NCBI GenBank assembly: GCA_009774655.1
Contig: VSOD01000177.1
Location: 1-8,325 of the forward strand
Direction of reading: 5' to 3'
Length of the DNA: 8,325 bases
Origin: Lachnospiraceae bacterium
GTDB taxonomy: Bacteria > Bacillota_A > Clostridia > Lachnospirales > Lachnospiraceae
The notes beneath the pieces were generated by a model. The model saw only the letters and a program-made list of their open reading frames with translations, was not told the DNA's origin and ran no database searches. Positions 1-6,997 of the stretch are shown in pieces. The position numbers and the translations under genes were made by a program. The number at the start of each line of letters is the position of its first letter. Within the stretch, counting starts at the first letter, position 1.

Positions 1-115
1 CCTTGCGCAGCAGGCAGTTTTTCTCATAGTCGTAAGCCAGTTCCCGGAAGATCGGAAGCTCTTCTTCCCTGTCTTCAAGTTCCGGCACATCGACCGTAAA
101 GGGAAATACGCTCAT
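1..115 (-). CDS. xkdS: XkdS-like baseplate protein (DUF2634), N-terminal part only
   Basis: The gene begins at the ATG at 115-113 and runs off the window after 38 codons. The visible start, MSVFPFTVDVPEL, is followed by an acidic stretch and then LPIFRELAYDYEKN. A short N-terminus leading to a 'F.EYAYDYE' type motif is characteristic of the DUF2634/XkdS family. In PBSX-like phages this family is an inner baseplate (gp25-like wedge) component made just before the baseplate J-like protein. The start codon overlaps the stop of the DUF2577 gene as ATGA, so translation is probably coupled. Gene order (xkdQ, xkdR, then this) supports the call. The functional part of the protein lies outside the window, so only family membership can be argued. 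Confidence 0.8.
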   Translation of the reverse strand, partial: MSVFPFTVDVPELEDREEELPIFRELAYDYEKNCLLRK

Positions 116-459
116 TGTTTCGCCACCTTTCCGCAGATGTAGTAGCCATTCTTCACACGCTGCACCAGCACTTCATCGTCCTTTTCCACCCTTAATTCCT
201 TGTAAAGATCCTTTAAAAACTGTTTTAATTCTTTTGAGATATTCTTTTCGTTTGCCAGGATCTCGTCCAGTTCTTCGTCCTTGTCAGACGGTATCAGCTT
301 ATTGCAAAACAGGTTCCGCTCGATCAGATTGCCCTTATCAATGATCTGCAGCGGCTTTACGCTTACCACCTTCGCGATGCTCATATCATAACCGTTTAAG
401 TTCGCGCCCTGGCGTTCCATCATCTTGACCATGCGCGCAAATGGATCCCCGTTTGCCAT
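112..459 (-). CDS. xkdR: XkdR-like baseplate protein (DUF2577)
   Basis: A 115-residue protein, a normal length for the DUF2577/XkdR family of contractile-tail phages and phage-like particles. The N-terminal half contains the phrase around residues 27-40 (IAKVVSVKPLQIID), which resembles the family's 'G.V.s..PL.I' start of a beta-rich, probably OB-like domain. A charged helical insert (about residues 58-90) follows, and the C-terminus returns to strands with DEVLVQRVKNGYYICGKV. Its role is inferred from position: a hub or inner baseplate component between the XkdQ-like hub and the XkdS-like wedge. The ATG at 459-457 has an AAGGAG about 12 bases upstream, a rather long spacing. The stop TGA overlaps the next gene's ATG. 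Confidence 0.82.
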   Translation of the reverse strand: MANGDPFARMVKMMERQGANLNGYDMSIAKVVSVKPLQIIDKGNLIERNLFCNKLIPSDKDEELDEILANEKNISKELKQFLKDLYKELRVEKDDEVLVQRVKNGYYICGKVAKQ

Positions 460-502
460 CTGCCTGCCCCACTCCTTTCCCTGCCTTTTTGTTTATGACT
501 GC

Positions 503-1405
503 CTACACGACGCTTTCAAACCGCAGCCCCAGCGTCGTTATGTACGATGCGTCCCGGATTTCATGTGCATCCGAGATGATGATAAACCGGCCCCGGATCT
601 TCGAATTGACCTTTTCAACAATGATCGCTTTCCCTGTCACGAACCCCGGATTTCCACGCACCACGATCTTGCCGGACTCCTCCAGTCCTTTCAGCAGCTT
701 TTCCGCCTCTTTGTTCACATCCAGCTCATCCCCGGAAATCTTGTAAGCCTCACTGATCGTCCCGTATTCGGTAAAGCCGTTTGTCACTTCCCCGACTGGT
801 TCCTCTTCTTTGTTCAGAAGCACGACCTTGTTTATGAGATTCTCTGCGCTACTGGTGTAGCTTGCGTCAGTCACGTAGTCATCCCCGGTCACGGTTCCGG
901 CCAGCTCCGTACCGTACTTTTCTGTGCATAAAGATGTCCCACGCATGAATACATGTACATCCTGCCCTTCGTAAACAGCTTTGATCACCTGACTGATGCT
1001 TTTTTCCCCAGCGGTGATGACTTCCACCTCTCCGCCCTGGTCATACAGTGCTCCGCAGGGGATACCATTCTCGCTGCATACCTGCGATACTACTGCTGCA
1101 GGTGATCCTTTATAGACGCCGAATGCTTTGCTGCGCAGGTACCAGGCATAATCATATGCTGTATTTGACATCGTGATCGAGTTCTCCGACCGCTCTTCGT
1201 TTAACACGATCCCTTGAAAGAGACCACCGCCCAGCGTGATCTGATCGCCTTTTCGGGCTGCTCTGGTATACGCCGGAGTGCTCCGCGGGGCATACAGATA
1301 TGTTATCTTTAACTTTCTCGCCAGCTGGTTTTCATCCCCGCTCCAGCTGATCGACTCAATCTCTTTTGAAAAATCTGCTCCATTTACGGATACTTGCATA
1401 TTCAT
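503..1405 (-). CDS. xkdQ: XkdQ/YqbQ-like tail hub protein
   Basis: A 300-residue protein typical of the XkdQ/YqbQ family, the hub subunit related to phage T4 gp27 and the late-control protein D of P2. Landmarks are a beta-rich N-terminus (residues 4-36), a segment resembling 'G..LF.GIV' at about 58-68, the family-like YDYAWYLRSKAF at 84-95, a central region (about 120-200) ending SSAENLINKVVLLNK, and a C-terminal strand region around 272-283 (GRFIIISDAHEI). The protein should form the ring joining the tube to the baseplate spike. The start is the least certain part: the gap after the LysM gene is 29 bases and the only Shine-Dalgarno-like sequence (GAAGG) is about 13 bases from the ATG. The internal ATG at codon 3 is an alternative. 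I see no lytic catalytic motif, although some databases label this family 'hydrolase'. Confidence 0.87.
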   Translation of the reverse strand: MNMQVSVNGADFSKEIESISWSGDENQLARKLKITYLYAPRSTPAYTRAARKGDQITLGGGLFQGIVLNEERSENSITMSNTAYDYAWYLRSKAFGVYKGSPAAVVSQVCSENGIPCGALYDQGGEVEVITAGEKSISQVIKAVYEGQDVHVFMRGTSLCTEKYGTELAGTVTGDDYVTDASYTSSAENLINKVVLLNKEEEPVGEVTNGFTEYGTISEAYKISGDELDVNKEAEKLLKGLEESGKIVVRGNPGFVTGKAIIVEKVNSKIRGRFIIISDAHEIRDASYITTLGLRFESVV

Positions 1406-1434
1406 GTCAATCTATCTGCCTTCTATAATAAAAG

Positions 1435-2061
1435 TCACAGCGGTATGATCAGCCGTGTTCCTGGTAGCAGGTTATCCTCATACATATCGTTTGCCATTGC
1501 GATATCCTTCCAGCGGCTGCCGTCGTCATAGTAGCGCCTTGCCAGATTCCAGAGGGTGTCACCGTTTTGGACGGTGACTGTCTTTGGTACGCTGCGCGTT
1601 GTCCTGCGTGTGCACAGCCCCGTATCCGTATACCTGCGCACGAAGCTGGCCACCTGTCCGGTGTTCAGATCCCTTAATTCCACGAAAGACCATGAAATGT
1701 AGATATCGCCCTGTCCTTCTTTGTAAATTTCGTTCATGCTTGAAACATTAAACTGCGTATTGACATCGCTCCCGCTGATGATAATGCGGATCGCCTTCTG
1801 TCCATTCTTCGCTTTTTTGACCGCCTGCACGATCTGTTCCGGTGCAACACCTGTGTAAAACGGGCTGTTGCTGTCCGGTAAAAAGGTAGCCAGGGATACC
1901 TTGATCAGGCCACGCATCCCCGACACGTTGATCTCCCCCACATTTAAGAGGTCGATCGTCTTATCTTTATTGTCCTGTGTCACGGAGATCTCCGGAGGAT
2001 TAACGGACAGCTCAAATTGCCCGTCACCCGTGACTAACAAAACCGTCCTTGTTTTCCTCAT
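1435..2061 (-). CDS. xkdP: XkdP-like baseplate/tail protein with C-terminal LysM domain
   Basis: A 208-residue protein from the ATG at 2061-2059. Residues 1-145 match the pattern of XkdP/gp53-like tail proteins: an early strand region, then NPPEISV at about 21-27 and a conserved-looking FLPDSNSPFY at 60-69. Residues about 160-207 are a LysM domain, recognisable from VQNGDTLWNLARRYY, a W..I...N core and the closing PGTRLIIPL. In the family the protein links the tube end to the hub, and the LysM domain may contact peptidoglycan or other baseplate subunits. The in-frame GTG one codon upstream (2064-2062) is an alternative start. A GGAGGAG in the end of the tape measure gene serves either. The ATG shares one base with the tape measure stop (TGATG), indicating coupled translation. 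Confidence 0.88.
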   Translation of the reverse strand: MRKTRTVLLVTGDGQFELSVNPPEISVTQDNKDKTIDLLNVGEINVSGMRGLIKVSLATFLPDSNSPFYTGVAPEQIVQAVKKAKNGQKAIRIIISGSDVNTQFNVSSMNEIYKEGQGDIYISWSFVELRDLNTGQVASFVRRYTDTGLCTRRTTRSVPKTVTVQNGDTLWNLARRYYDDGSRWKDIAMANDMYEDNLLPGTRLIIPL

Positions 2062-4340
2062 CACTGATTCTCCTCCGCTTCCTCCAGTCTCTTTGCAAGC
2101 TCCTCCGCCACCCTCTGAATGTCGGCGTCACTCCTCACTTCCATATGTTCCACGTTGATGGAGATCTTCCGGTCTCCCTTTTGGACATTATTGCTTGCCT
2201 GATTCGACAGGATCTTTGTGCCTGCAGGAAGGCTCATTAATTCCGGCCCGTGTTCTCCAACGGTTGTCCATCCGCCCGAGAAATAAGGCGTCCCGGTTGC
2301 ATTAGCCGCAACACTTCCGCCTGCTCCGCCGCCTCCGGATCCACCGCCGCCATCATCTACGCCGCGGATCTTTTTGATCGCCGACGTAACAACACCAATG
2401 CCTTCACCGATTTTGCTGAATACCGGACCGATTACATTCCAGACACTTTCTACTATGCCCTGAATATACGGGAATGCCGCCCCAAAGGCATCTGCCAGTA
2501 ATCCGATGCCTTGAATCGCAAGATCCAAAAGCGGGCTTGCCACTGACCACGCCGTGGAAAGTACAGATGATATAGCCGGGCCTGCTACCTCGAACAGCTG
2601 CTGCAGTACGCCCGTCTCATTGCCCATCGACGAAAATACGCTGGATACTTTCGCGCCTACCTCAGCCACAATCTGTGAGATAACCGGCATGACCTGTGCG
2701 ATCACGGAGTAAACCCCGGAAAATATCTCTGCGATCGGCGGTACTGCAGATGAGATCACGCTGGCCAGCGCTAAGATCACCGGCTCTGCCGTCGTATGGA
2801 TCGACACAAAACTGTCCCTTAAGGACGCGATCGCCGGCAGCGCCTTTTCGAACGCGCTCCCGAACATGGTGCCGACCTGCATCATGACCGGCTTTGTATC
2901 CGCAAGGAATCCGGACACGCTGCCTGCCAGCCTGTCAAATACCGGTCCCGCTTTATCTATAAGGGCGCCGGCTGCTTCCGTCATTGCCGGCATCTTTTCG
3001 ATGACGCCTTCAAGCGCGCTCTGGATATAAGGCAGTGCTTTCTCGCCCATGCTGGTGAGCATCACGCTTCCGGCATTCTTGACCTTCGCCGCCATCTCCT
3101 TGACGGACGCCGTCTGCGTCTTAAAGGCTGCATCTGCCGCACCGGACGCCTCGAACATGGCCGCAGTCTTCTCCGCAAAGTTCTCTGCCTGATTCCCTGT
3201 TAATGCCAGGACCGCGTTCTTTGCCTCAACACTGGAAAACAGGTTCGCGAAGGCAACCTCATCTCCCTTGACCTGCTCTTTCAGCTTATCTAAGATACCG
3301 CCAAGTCCTTCGCTTTCTAACGCCGCTGCGCCGGATGCATAGCCCATCTTTTTGAGTGTTTTTGCCATCTCCGTGGACGGAGACAGGAAAGACTGCATCG
3401 TCGCTTTTAACTGCGTCGTGACCTCGCTGGTGGAACCTGTAACGCCGGTCAGGGTAGACATTGCGCCGAACAGCTCTTCCTGACTGACCTTTAATGTAGA
3501 TGCAAGCGGTACGACCTGCCCCATGCTGGATGCCAGTTCCGGGAAACTTGTCTGCCCCAGCTTAACCGTCAAAAACGACAGGTCCGATGCTTTTTGCATT
3601 GCTGCAGCAGAAGTATCGCCGTAACCTTTTGTCACCGCAGACAGCAGGTTGATAGAATCCACCGTAGTGGCGTTCCCGGCCTTTGCCGCTTTGGCTGCGA
3701 TCTCCATCTGTTTGACGTTATCCGCAGACTCGCCAAACGCAGATACCACCTGATATAGCCCTTCGGTCAGATCGGATGTGCAGACGCCTGTATCAAGGGA
3801 TACCTGTTTGAGCTGTTTTGACATCCCCTGCAGCTTGCCCTGCACATCACCGTCCAGCAGGGTGCCGACGTTCTGCATCTGCGCCTGGTAGTCGATCGCG
3901 GAGCTGACCGCCATCGTCCCTGCTGCCGCAACAGTAGTAAACGCTGCTGCAGTCCCCACCAGCGCTGCCTTGCCAAGCGCTTTGACTGCTTTGCCCGTAC
4001 CCTCTACCGCCACACGCACGACCTTAGAGGTCTTGACCTTATCCAGTACGGAGCCAAACTTTTTTACTTTTTCCTGTGCCCGTTCTGTCTTCGCCTTGAT
4101 CTCGACCGTCTTCTTCGTGATCGGCTCCAGCTTCTTCTTTACGTCCTCGATCGCCTTATAGGCGGAAGAGTTTTTGATCCGTAGCTCCTTTGCAGCGACC
4201 TTCTGTTTATGTAACTTTTCTAAGTCTTTTTTTGCTTTTTCAACTTCCCCGCGAAAGCCTGTCGTCGATTCCTTTGCCTGCTTCATGACACCTGATACGT
4301 TGTCACGGACAGAAAGGACCGCCCCGAAGACTTCCGTCAT
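2061..4340 (-). CDS. xkdO: Tail tape measure protein, TP901 type
   Basis: A 759-residue protein (760 if the preceding TTG codon is used) that scaffolds tail assembly and sets tail length. In order: a charged helical, coiled-coil-like N-terminus (about 20-110), a hydrophobic segment (about 121-149), a TP901-type core (about 150-435) with recognisable stretches such as QMQNVGTLLDG, LYQVVSAFGES and SFPELASSMGQVVPLA, a hydrophobic helical region with recurrent prolines (about 437-655), a Gly/Ser-rich linker (about 662-677), and a C-terminal piece with TVGEHGPELMSLPAG and a final amphipathic helix. The GEHGPEL motif is common at the C-terminus of Firmicutes tape measures. The ATG at 4340 is preferred over the TTG at 4343 because a GAGGGGG lies nine bases before it. 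The length is well below PBSX XkdO, implying a shorter tail. Confidence 0.93.
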   Translation of the reverse strand: MTEVFGAVLSVRDNVSGVMKQAKESTTGFRGEVEKAKKDLEKLHKQKVAAKELRIKNSSAYKAIEDVKKKLEPITKKTVEIKAKTERAQEKVKKFGSVLDKVKTSKVVRVAVEGTGKAVKALGKAALVGTAAAFTTVAAAGTMAVSSAIDYQAQMQNVGTLLDGDVQGKLQGMSKQLKQVSLDTGVCTSDLTEGLYQVVSAFGESADNVKQMEIAAKAAKAGNATTVDSINLLSAVTKGYGDTSAAAMQKASDLSFLTVKLGQTSFPELASSMGQVVPLASTLKVSQEELFGAMSTLTGVTGSTSEVTTQLKATMQSFLSPSTEMAKTLKKMGYASGAAALESEGLGGILDKLKEQVKGDEVAFANLFSSVEAKNAVLALTGNQAENFAEKTAAMFEASGAADAAFKTQTASVKEMAAKVKNAGSVMLTSMGEKALPYIQSALEGVIEKMPAMTEAAGALIDKAGPVFDRLAGSVSGFLADTKPVMMQVGTMFGSAFEKALPAIASLRDSFVSIHTTAEPVILALASVISSAVPPIAEIFSGVYSVIAQVMPVISQIVAEVGAKVSSVFSSMGNETGVLQQLFEVAGPAISSVLSTAWSVASPLLDLAIQGIGLLADAFGAAFPYIQGIVESVWNVIGPVFSKIGEGIGVVTSAIKKIRGVDDGGGGSGGGGAGGSVAANATGTPYFSGGWTTVGEHGPELMSLPAGTKILSNQASNNVQKGDRKISINVEHMEVRSDADIQRVAEELAKRLEEAEENQ

Positions 4341-4354
4341 CAAGTGTCACCCCC

Positions 4355-4962
4355 TCATCTTCCGAGTGCCTGCAGGATATCCGAGAATGCTTCTTCCACG
4401 GCATCCCTGATATCATCTTTTCGCTGCTGCCTGTTTAATTCCGCGATCGCCTGCCACACAGTCCGCTCCTGCGGCGACAGGGACAGGATCTCCTCCGGCT
4501 TAAATCCGCCGTGCTCCATCCAGTACCCCACCACCCACATAAGACGTGACTGCTTTAAGAGTTTTTTACTTCTTCCTTCTCCTTGATCCTGATGTCCGCT
4601 TCACCGCCTACGCCGGAAAGCTCCAGAATGCGGCGGGCGATGAAGTTACGTTCTGCCTGTGTGAACATATCCGTGATGGTATATTCTTTCCCGGGCCGCA
4701 GGCTGCCCTCCTGTACCATGACCTTCGCCGCCTCCTGCAGCGTGCTGCTCGCATAATAGATCGTATACTTATCAACCTCGATCGTATCATCCGAAAACTC
4801 CAATACCTCGCTGACCTCCGCATCTGACAATCCCCGGATCTCCATGTCCATGCCGATGCTGCCAATCACAAGTTCCTCCTTCCGCATCTGTTTCCTTGCC
4901 TCGATCCGTTCCTTCGCTTTCTTCGCGAACTGCTCAAAAATAAGAACTTTGTTTGCTTCCAT
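4355..4962 (-). CDS. Tail assembly chaperone, -1 frameshift fusion product (202 aa)
   Basis: This is the predicted long form of the chaperone, made when ribosomes slip one base back at A AAA AAC (4567-4561). The first 134 residues are the short-form protein. Reading then continues from the C at 4561 in the -1 frame for 68 more residues (LLKQSRLMWVVGYW to DILQALGR) and stops at the TGA 4357-4355. The extension holds two helical segments, one starting at PEEILSLSPQERTVW and one Arg/Asp/Glu-rich at the end. The first ATG in the extension (4540) has no ribosome site, so frameshifting is the plausible route to its expression. By analogy with lambda G/GT and P2 E/E', the extension should bind the tape measure while the shared part binds tube subunits. 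The gene lies directly before the tape measure, as expected. Confidence 0.85.
4555..4962 (-). CDS. xkdN: XkdN-like tail assembly chaperone, short form
   Basis: A 135-residue acidic, helical protein of the XkdN type, ending VKNS. It should keep the tube and tape measure competent for assembly and is not expected in the mature virion. It starts at the ATG 4962-4960, eight bases after a perfect AGGAGG (4976-4971). Visible features are a charged N-terminal helix (about 8-30), a GLSDAEVSEVLEFSD stretch near residues 44-58, a strand with DKYTIYYASSTL, and ITDMFTQAERNFIARRILELSG near 96-117. It lies between the tube and tape measure genes, the usual place for this gene in long-tailed phages. The last codons contain the slippery site, which diverts part of translation into the longer form. 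Confidence 0.88.
   Translation of the reverse strand: MEANKVLIFEQFAKKAKERIEARKQMRKEELVIGSIGMDMEIRGLSDAEVSEVLEFSDDTIEVDKYTIYYASSTLQEAAKVMVQEGSLRPGKEYTITDMFTQAERNFIARRILELSGVGGEADIRIKEKEEVKNS
4561..4567 (-). promoter_or_regulatory. Programmed -1 ribosomal frameshift slippery site A AAA AAC
   Basis: On the minus strand the chaperone codons near the 3' end read GTA AAA AAC TCT TAA. The last A of GTA plus AAA AAC gives the canonical X XXY YYZ heptamer in the correct phase. It is three codons before the short-form stop. A one-base backward slip opens a 68-codon reading frame without stops. Weak base-pairing partners lie downstream (for example CTTAAA at 4559-4554 with a TTTAAG about 50 bases on), but I cannot show a convincing stimulatory hairpin or pseudoknot by eye. 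Confidence 0.88.
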
Positions 4963-4970
4963 TTTTTATA

Positions 4971-4976
4971 CCTCCT
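4971..4976 (-). promoter_or_regulatory. Ribosome binding site of the tail chaperone gene
   Basis: A perfect AGGAGG eight bases before the chaperone ATG. It lies in the 54-base spacer after the tube gene, the longest gap in the window. The spacer is AT-rich with short ATAC repeats. No promoter or terminator is evident in it. Confidence 0.85.
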
Positions 4977-5016
4977 GTATGTATGTTTATATTGAATCTT
5001 TACGAACTGCCTGTAT

Positions 5017-5454
5017 CTATACATCCTGCACTGCGTCAAGATTGATCATATCGGACGGTGTGAACGAAAACGGCACTTCCTGCTTTACGACAGCACCTTT
5101 TTCATATTCAAAACCAAATTCTGACAGGGCTATGTTGCTGATCTGGTATCGCTCCGTCTGCCCGCCTATAGCGTCAGGATCCTTTAACTTTGTGATGACC
5201 GTGCTTCTCGGGTCATGCCCTCTCATGATCTCCTGGCGAACATCCTCAAACCGCGTATAAGCCTTGATCATTGAGACCGTGCCCTCGCCCTTTACTCCGG
5301 TTATCTTTGTGTCCACATCCAGACCCAGCTGCACATCCTCCCTGTTGACCGTCACCTTGACGTTGATCTTACTGACTTCTAAGACTTTGAAGCCGTTCCA
5401 CCAAAATTCCGCCCAGGTGCCCGCCAGCGTCCTGTTTCCTTTGATTTCATTCAT
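5017..5454 (-). CDS. xkdM: Tail tube protein (XkdM-like)
   Basis: A 145-residue protein of the PBSX XkdM-type tail tube family, which stacks as hexameric rings to form the inner tube through which DNA passes. Family-like landmarks are the N-terminal start MNEIKGNRTLAGTWAEFWWNG, a following strand pair with INVKVTVNREDVQLG, the GVKGEGTVSM stretch near residues 53-62, a motif region ending RGHDPRSTVITKLKDPDA, and a C-terminal strand with VVKQEVPFSFT near 122-132. The length is normal for the family. An AAAGGAG (5470-5464) lies nine bases before the ATG. The gene follows the sheath gene by 16 bases, the usual order for contractile tails. I see no truncation or missing segment. Confidence 0.92.
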   Translation of the reverse strand: MNEIKGNRTLAGTWAEFWWNGFKVLEVSKINVKVTVNREDVQLGLDVDTKITGVKGEGTVSMIKAYTRFEDVRQEIMRGHDPRSTVITKLKDPDAIGGQTERYQISNIALSEFGFEYEKGAVVKQEVPFSFTPSDMINLDAVQDV

Positions 5455-5470
5455 TTTGTGCTGCTCCTTT

Positions 5471-6547
5471 CTACATGGCCATATTCAGATCAAGATCTTC
5501 CGAAGCATCCAGAAATTTACATACCCCTTCAAGGATCATATAAGATCCGGTATCTGCTTCTTTTAATTCCTGTTCTGTCATGTCCTCTGTATTGATACCA
5601 TGCTCTTCCAGATATTTCCGGTTTCCTTCCGCGCTGATCTGCACGTAGTTTTCCGCCTCCGCGTTAAGTACGGAATTATACATTGCCCGGAAATAGCTGT
5701 TTACCGCACCGACGAACAGCTGCTTATTGTCATAACCGTTTGATATTTTCCCGACATAATTGTCCTCATACGTGGAAAAGATATCATGCCTGATGACGTC
5801 CATCCCCTCTACGATCTTGATCTTTTTAAAGTCTTCCGGTGTTTCCGGCGTCACCGTCTGCAGACTGGTCACACCCCGTCCGATCTTATGTTTCTCGCCG
5901 TCAAAGACAATGACCAGCCTGCCTGCGTCGATGTCAGCATCCGGATCTGCTGGGATATCTGCATCTACGATCTCATCCAGCACGTAAAATGTGCAGCTCT
6001 GCGTCAGCGGCAGCCCTGCCAGAACCCCGGCTACGCGACAGCAGTATTCCGCACCCGTATAGCTGACCAGCGCCTCCTCGTCAATCCACTTCGCTGTCAC
6101 ATAACTGGATGCAAAGTTGATGATATGCATGTCATCCGCTTCCACTCCGGGAAGCACCGCCTTTACCTTTTTTCCCTTTTCGTGCGCATCCGCAATAAAA
6201 TCCCGCAGCGTCCCCAGATCCTTTGCAAGATATCCCGGATAACAGAGATAATCGACGTTGATATGCATGATCTGTTGTAATGTCCCTGCAAGGTCAAGGC
6301 TCCCGTCACTGCGCATCACGCGCACGGCCAGCACCTGTCTGGGGCCTCCTTTAAAGATAAGTTTAAGCACTTTTAAACTCTCTTCCGTCCACTCTGTTTC
6401 TTTTACATCCTTCCATCTCGTGCACGGCGTCAGAAACTGCTCCGCCGTATCATCCTGCAGCAGCACGGCCACCATGCCGCGGGTGCTCCTTGAGATCGCG
6501 GCAGATGCTTTTTTTCTAAATGTGATGATGATCTCGGGCAATCCCAT
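5471..6547 (-). CDS. xkdK: Contractile tail sheath protein (XkdK-like)
   Basis: A 358-residue protein that forms the outer sheath, whose contraction drives the tube into the host envelope. The N-terminus MGLPEIIITFRKKA is typical of PBSX-type sheaths in Clostridia. An N-terminal domain is followed by the conserved stretch AGVLAGLPLTQSCTF (residues 173-187) and DEIVDADI, then a strand region with LVIVFDGEKHKIGRGVTSL (211-229). The C-terminal domain (about 230-358) should carry the inter-subunit mesh. The frame is open up to a TTG at 6562 and has an ATG at 6553, but GGAGG at 6560-6556 is eight bases before the ATG at 6547 and only two before the ATG at 6553. The 6547 start also yields the family's usual N-terminus. 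The gene is compact, without the inserted surface domains seen in larger sheaths such as T4 gp18. Confidence 0.94.
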   Translation of the reverse strand: MGLPEIIITFRKKASAAISRSTRGMVAVLLQDDTAEQFLTPCTRWKDVKETEWTEESLKVLKLIFKGGPRQVLAVRVMRSDGSLDLAGTLQQIMHINVDYLCYPGYLAKDLGTLRDFIADAHEKGKKVKAVLPGVEADDMHIINFASSYVTAKWIDEEALVSYTGAEYCCRVAGVLAGLPLTQSCTFYVLDEIVDADIPADPDADIDAGRLVIVFDGEKHKIGRGVTSLQTVTPETPEDFKKIKIVEGMDVIRHDIFSTYEDNYVGKISNGYDNKQLFVGAVNSYFRAMYNSVLNAEAENYVQISAEGNRKYLEEHGINTEDMTEQELKEADTGSYMILEGVCKFLDASEDLDLNMAM

Positions 6548-6555
6548 CTCCATCT

Positions 6556-6560
6556 CCTCC
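6556..6560 (-). promoter_or_regulatory. Ribosome binding site deciding the sheath start
   Basis: GGAGG (extending to GGAGGAG) lies between the TAA of the terminator gene and the sheath. It overlaps codons that a longest-ORF call would place inside the sheath (TTG at 6562). Its eight-base spacing selects the ATG at 6547. Confidence 0.8.
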
Positions 6561-6567
6561 AATCTTC

Positions 6568-6996
6568 TTATTTACAATTAATTTTGACAGCAAGATGCTC
6601 CATCAGCGGCCCCTCTTCCTGCGGCACCGTATCTGTAAACTCCAGCGTCATCTTGTAATGCCCTATGTCGTCTGTGATATCCATCTGTGCCGGCGGGGAA
6701 AAAGCCCGGTCCCCAATCCGGAAGTACGGCTTGAAAGCCGCATCAAGCATGTCCAGCACGGCATAGATCCGCGCGTTTGATGTGTGCAGCGTCTCCATGT
6801 ACGCGATATCTACAAAGATCTGTCTGTCTACAAAATGCCCTGCTGCCGCTGTGGCTGACTTAAGCGGCACAATCTGAATGTGTAAAAACTCCTGCTGATC
6901 CGTGCTGCTCATGTCCTCCTGCGTGATATACTCGATTTCCAGTTTTTCCCGCAGTATCTTTATGATCCCTGTTGAGATTTCCTGCAGTGTGACCAT
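6568..6996 (-). CDS. Tail terminator-like protein (DUF6838 type)
   Basis: A 142-residue protein resembling the phage tail terminator family (DUF6838) found before the sheath gene in Clostridia prophages, at the position of YqbJ/XkdJ in PBSX-like elements. Terminators cap the finished tube and sheath and form the joint to the head. The N-terminal helix (residues 3-19, LQEISTGIIKILREKLE) is followed by alternating strands, including LHIQIVPL near 38-45 and RQIFVDIAYME near 58-68. A helix, ARIYAVLDMLDAAF, comes next, with a last strand pair YKMTLEFTDTV near 114-124. This alpha/beta layout agrees with known terminators. The ATG is one base after the stop of the previous gene, and GAGGGG lies five bases before it. 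The family name is from memory of similar proteins and has not been searched. Confidence 0.75.
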   Translation of the reverse strand: MVTLQEISTGIIKILREKLEIEYITQEDMSSTDQQEFLHIQIVPLKSATAAAGHFVDRQIFVDIAYMETLHTSNARIYAVLDMLDAAFKPYFRIGDRAFSPPAQMDITDDIGHYKMTLEFTDTVPQEEGPLMEHLAVKINCK

Positions 6997-6997
6997 G

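Noticed and set aside
425..931. A 168-codon open frame on the plus strand
   Set aside because: It is antisense to the XkdQ- and XkdR-like genes, has Cys/His/Phe-rich composition without a recognisable domain, and lies opposite well-supported coding sequence.
2300..2360. Repeat-like GC-rich tract (cgccgcc/tccgcc) suggesting a regulatory repeat
   Set aside because: It encodes the Gly/Ser-rich linker of the tape measure protein, which explains the low-complexity DNA.
3767..3976. A 69-codon minus-strand frame inside the tape measure gene
   Set aside because: Its Arg/Gln-rich composition is an out-of-frame reading of the Ala-rich tape measure segment, without support for translation.
4355..4540. 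A separate 61-residue gene starting at the ATG at 4540
   Set aside because: There is no Shine-Dalgarno before this ATG, and the frame extends upstream without a stop to the slippery site, so it is treated as the end of the frameshift fusion.
4608..4865. An 85-codon open frame on the minus strand inside the chaperone gene
   Set aside because: It is an alternative frame of the chaperone, Arg/Ser/Trp-rich, without a family match or ribosome site. It is not the frame used by the frameshift extension at the 3' end.
4963..5016. Possible terminator or promoter in the 54-base spacer between tube and chaperone genes
   Set aside because: It holds short ATAC/GTAT repeats and the chaperone ribosome site, with no GC-rich stem followed by a T-run and no convincing -35/-10 pair. 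The ATAC/GTAT pairing around AGGAG is only four base pairs.
5786..6280. A 164-codon open frame on the plus strand
   Set aside because: It is antisense to the sheath gene. Its Cys/His/Arg-rich composition and lack of any domain indicate a shadow.
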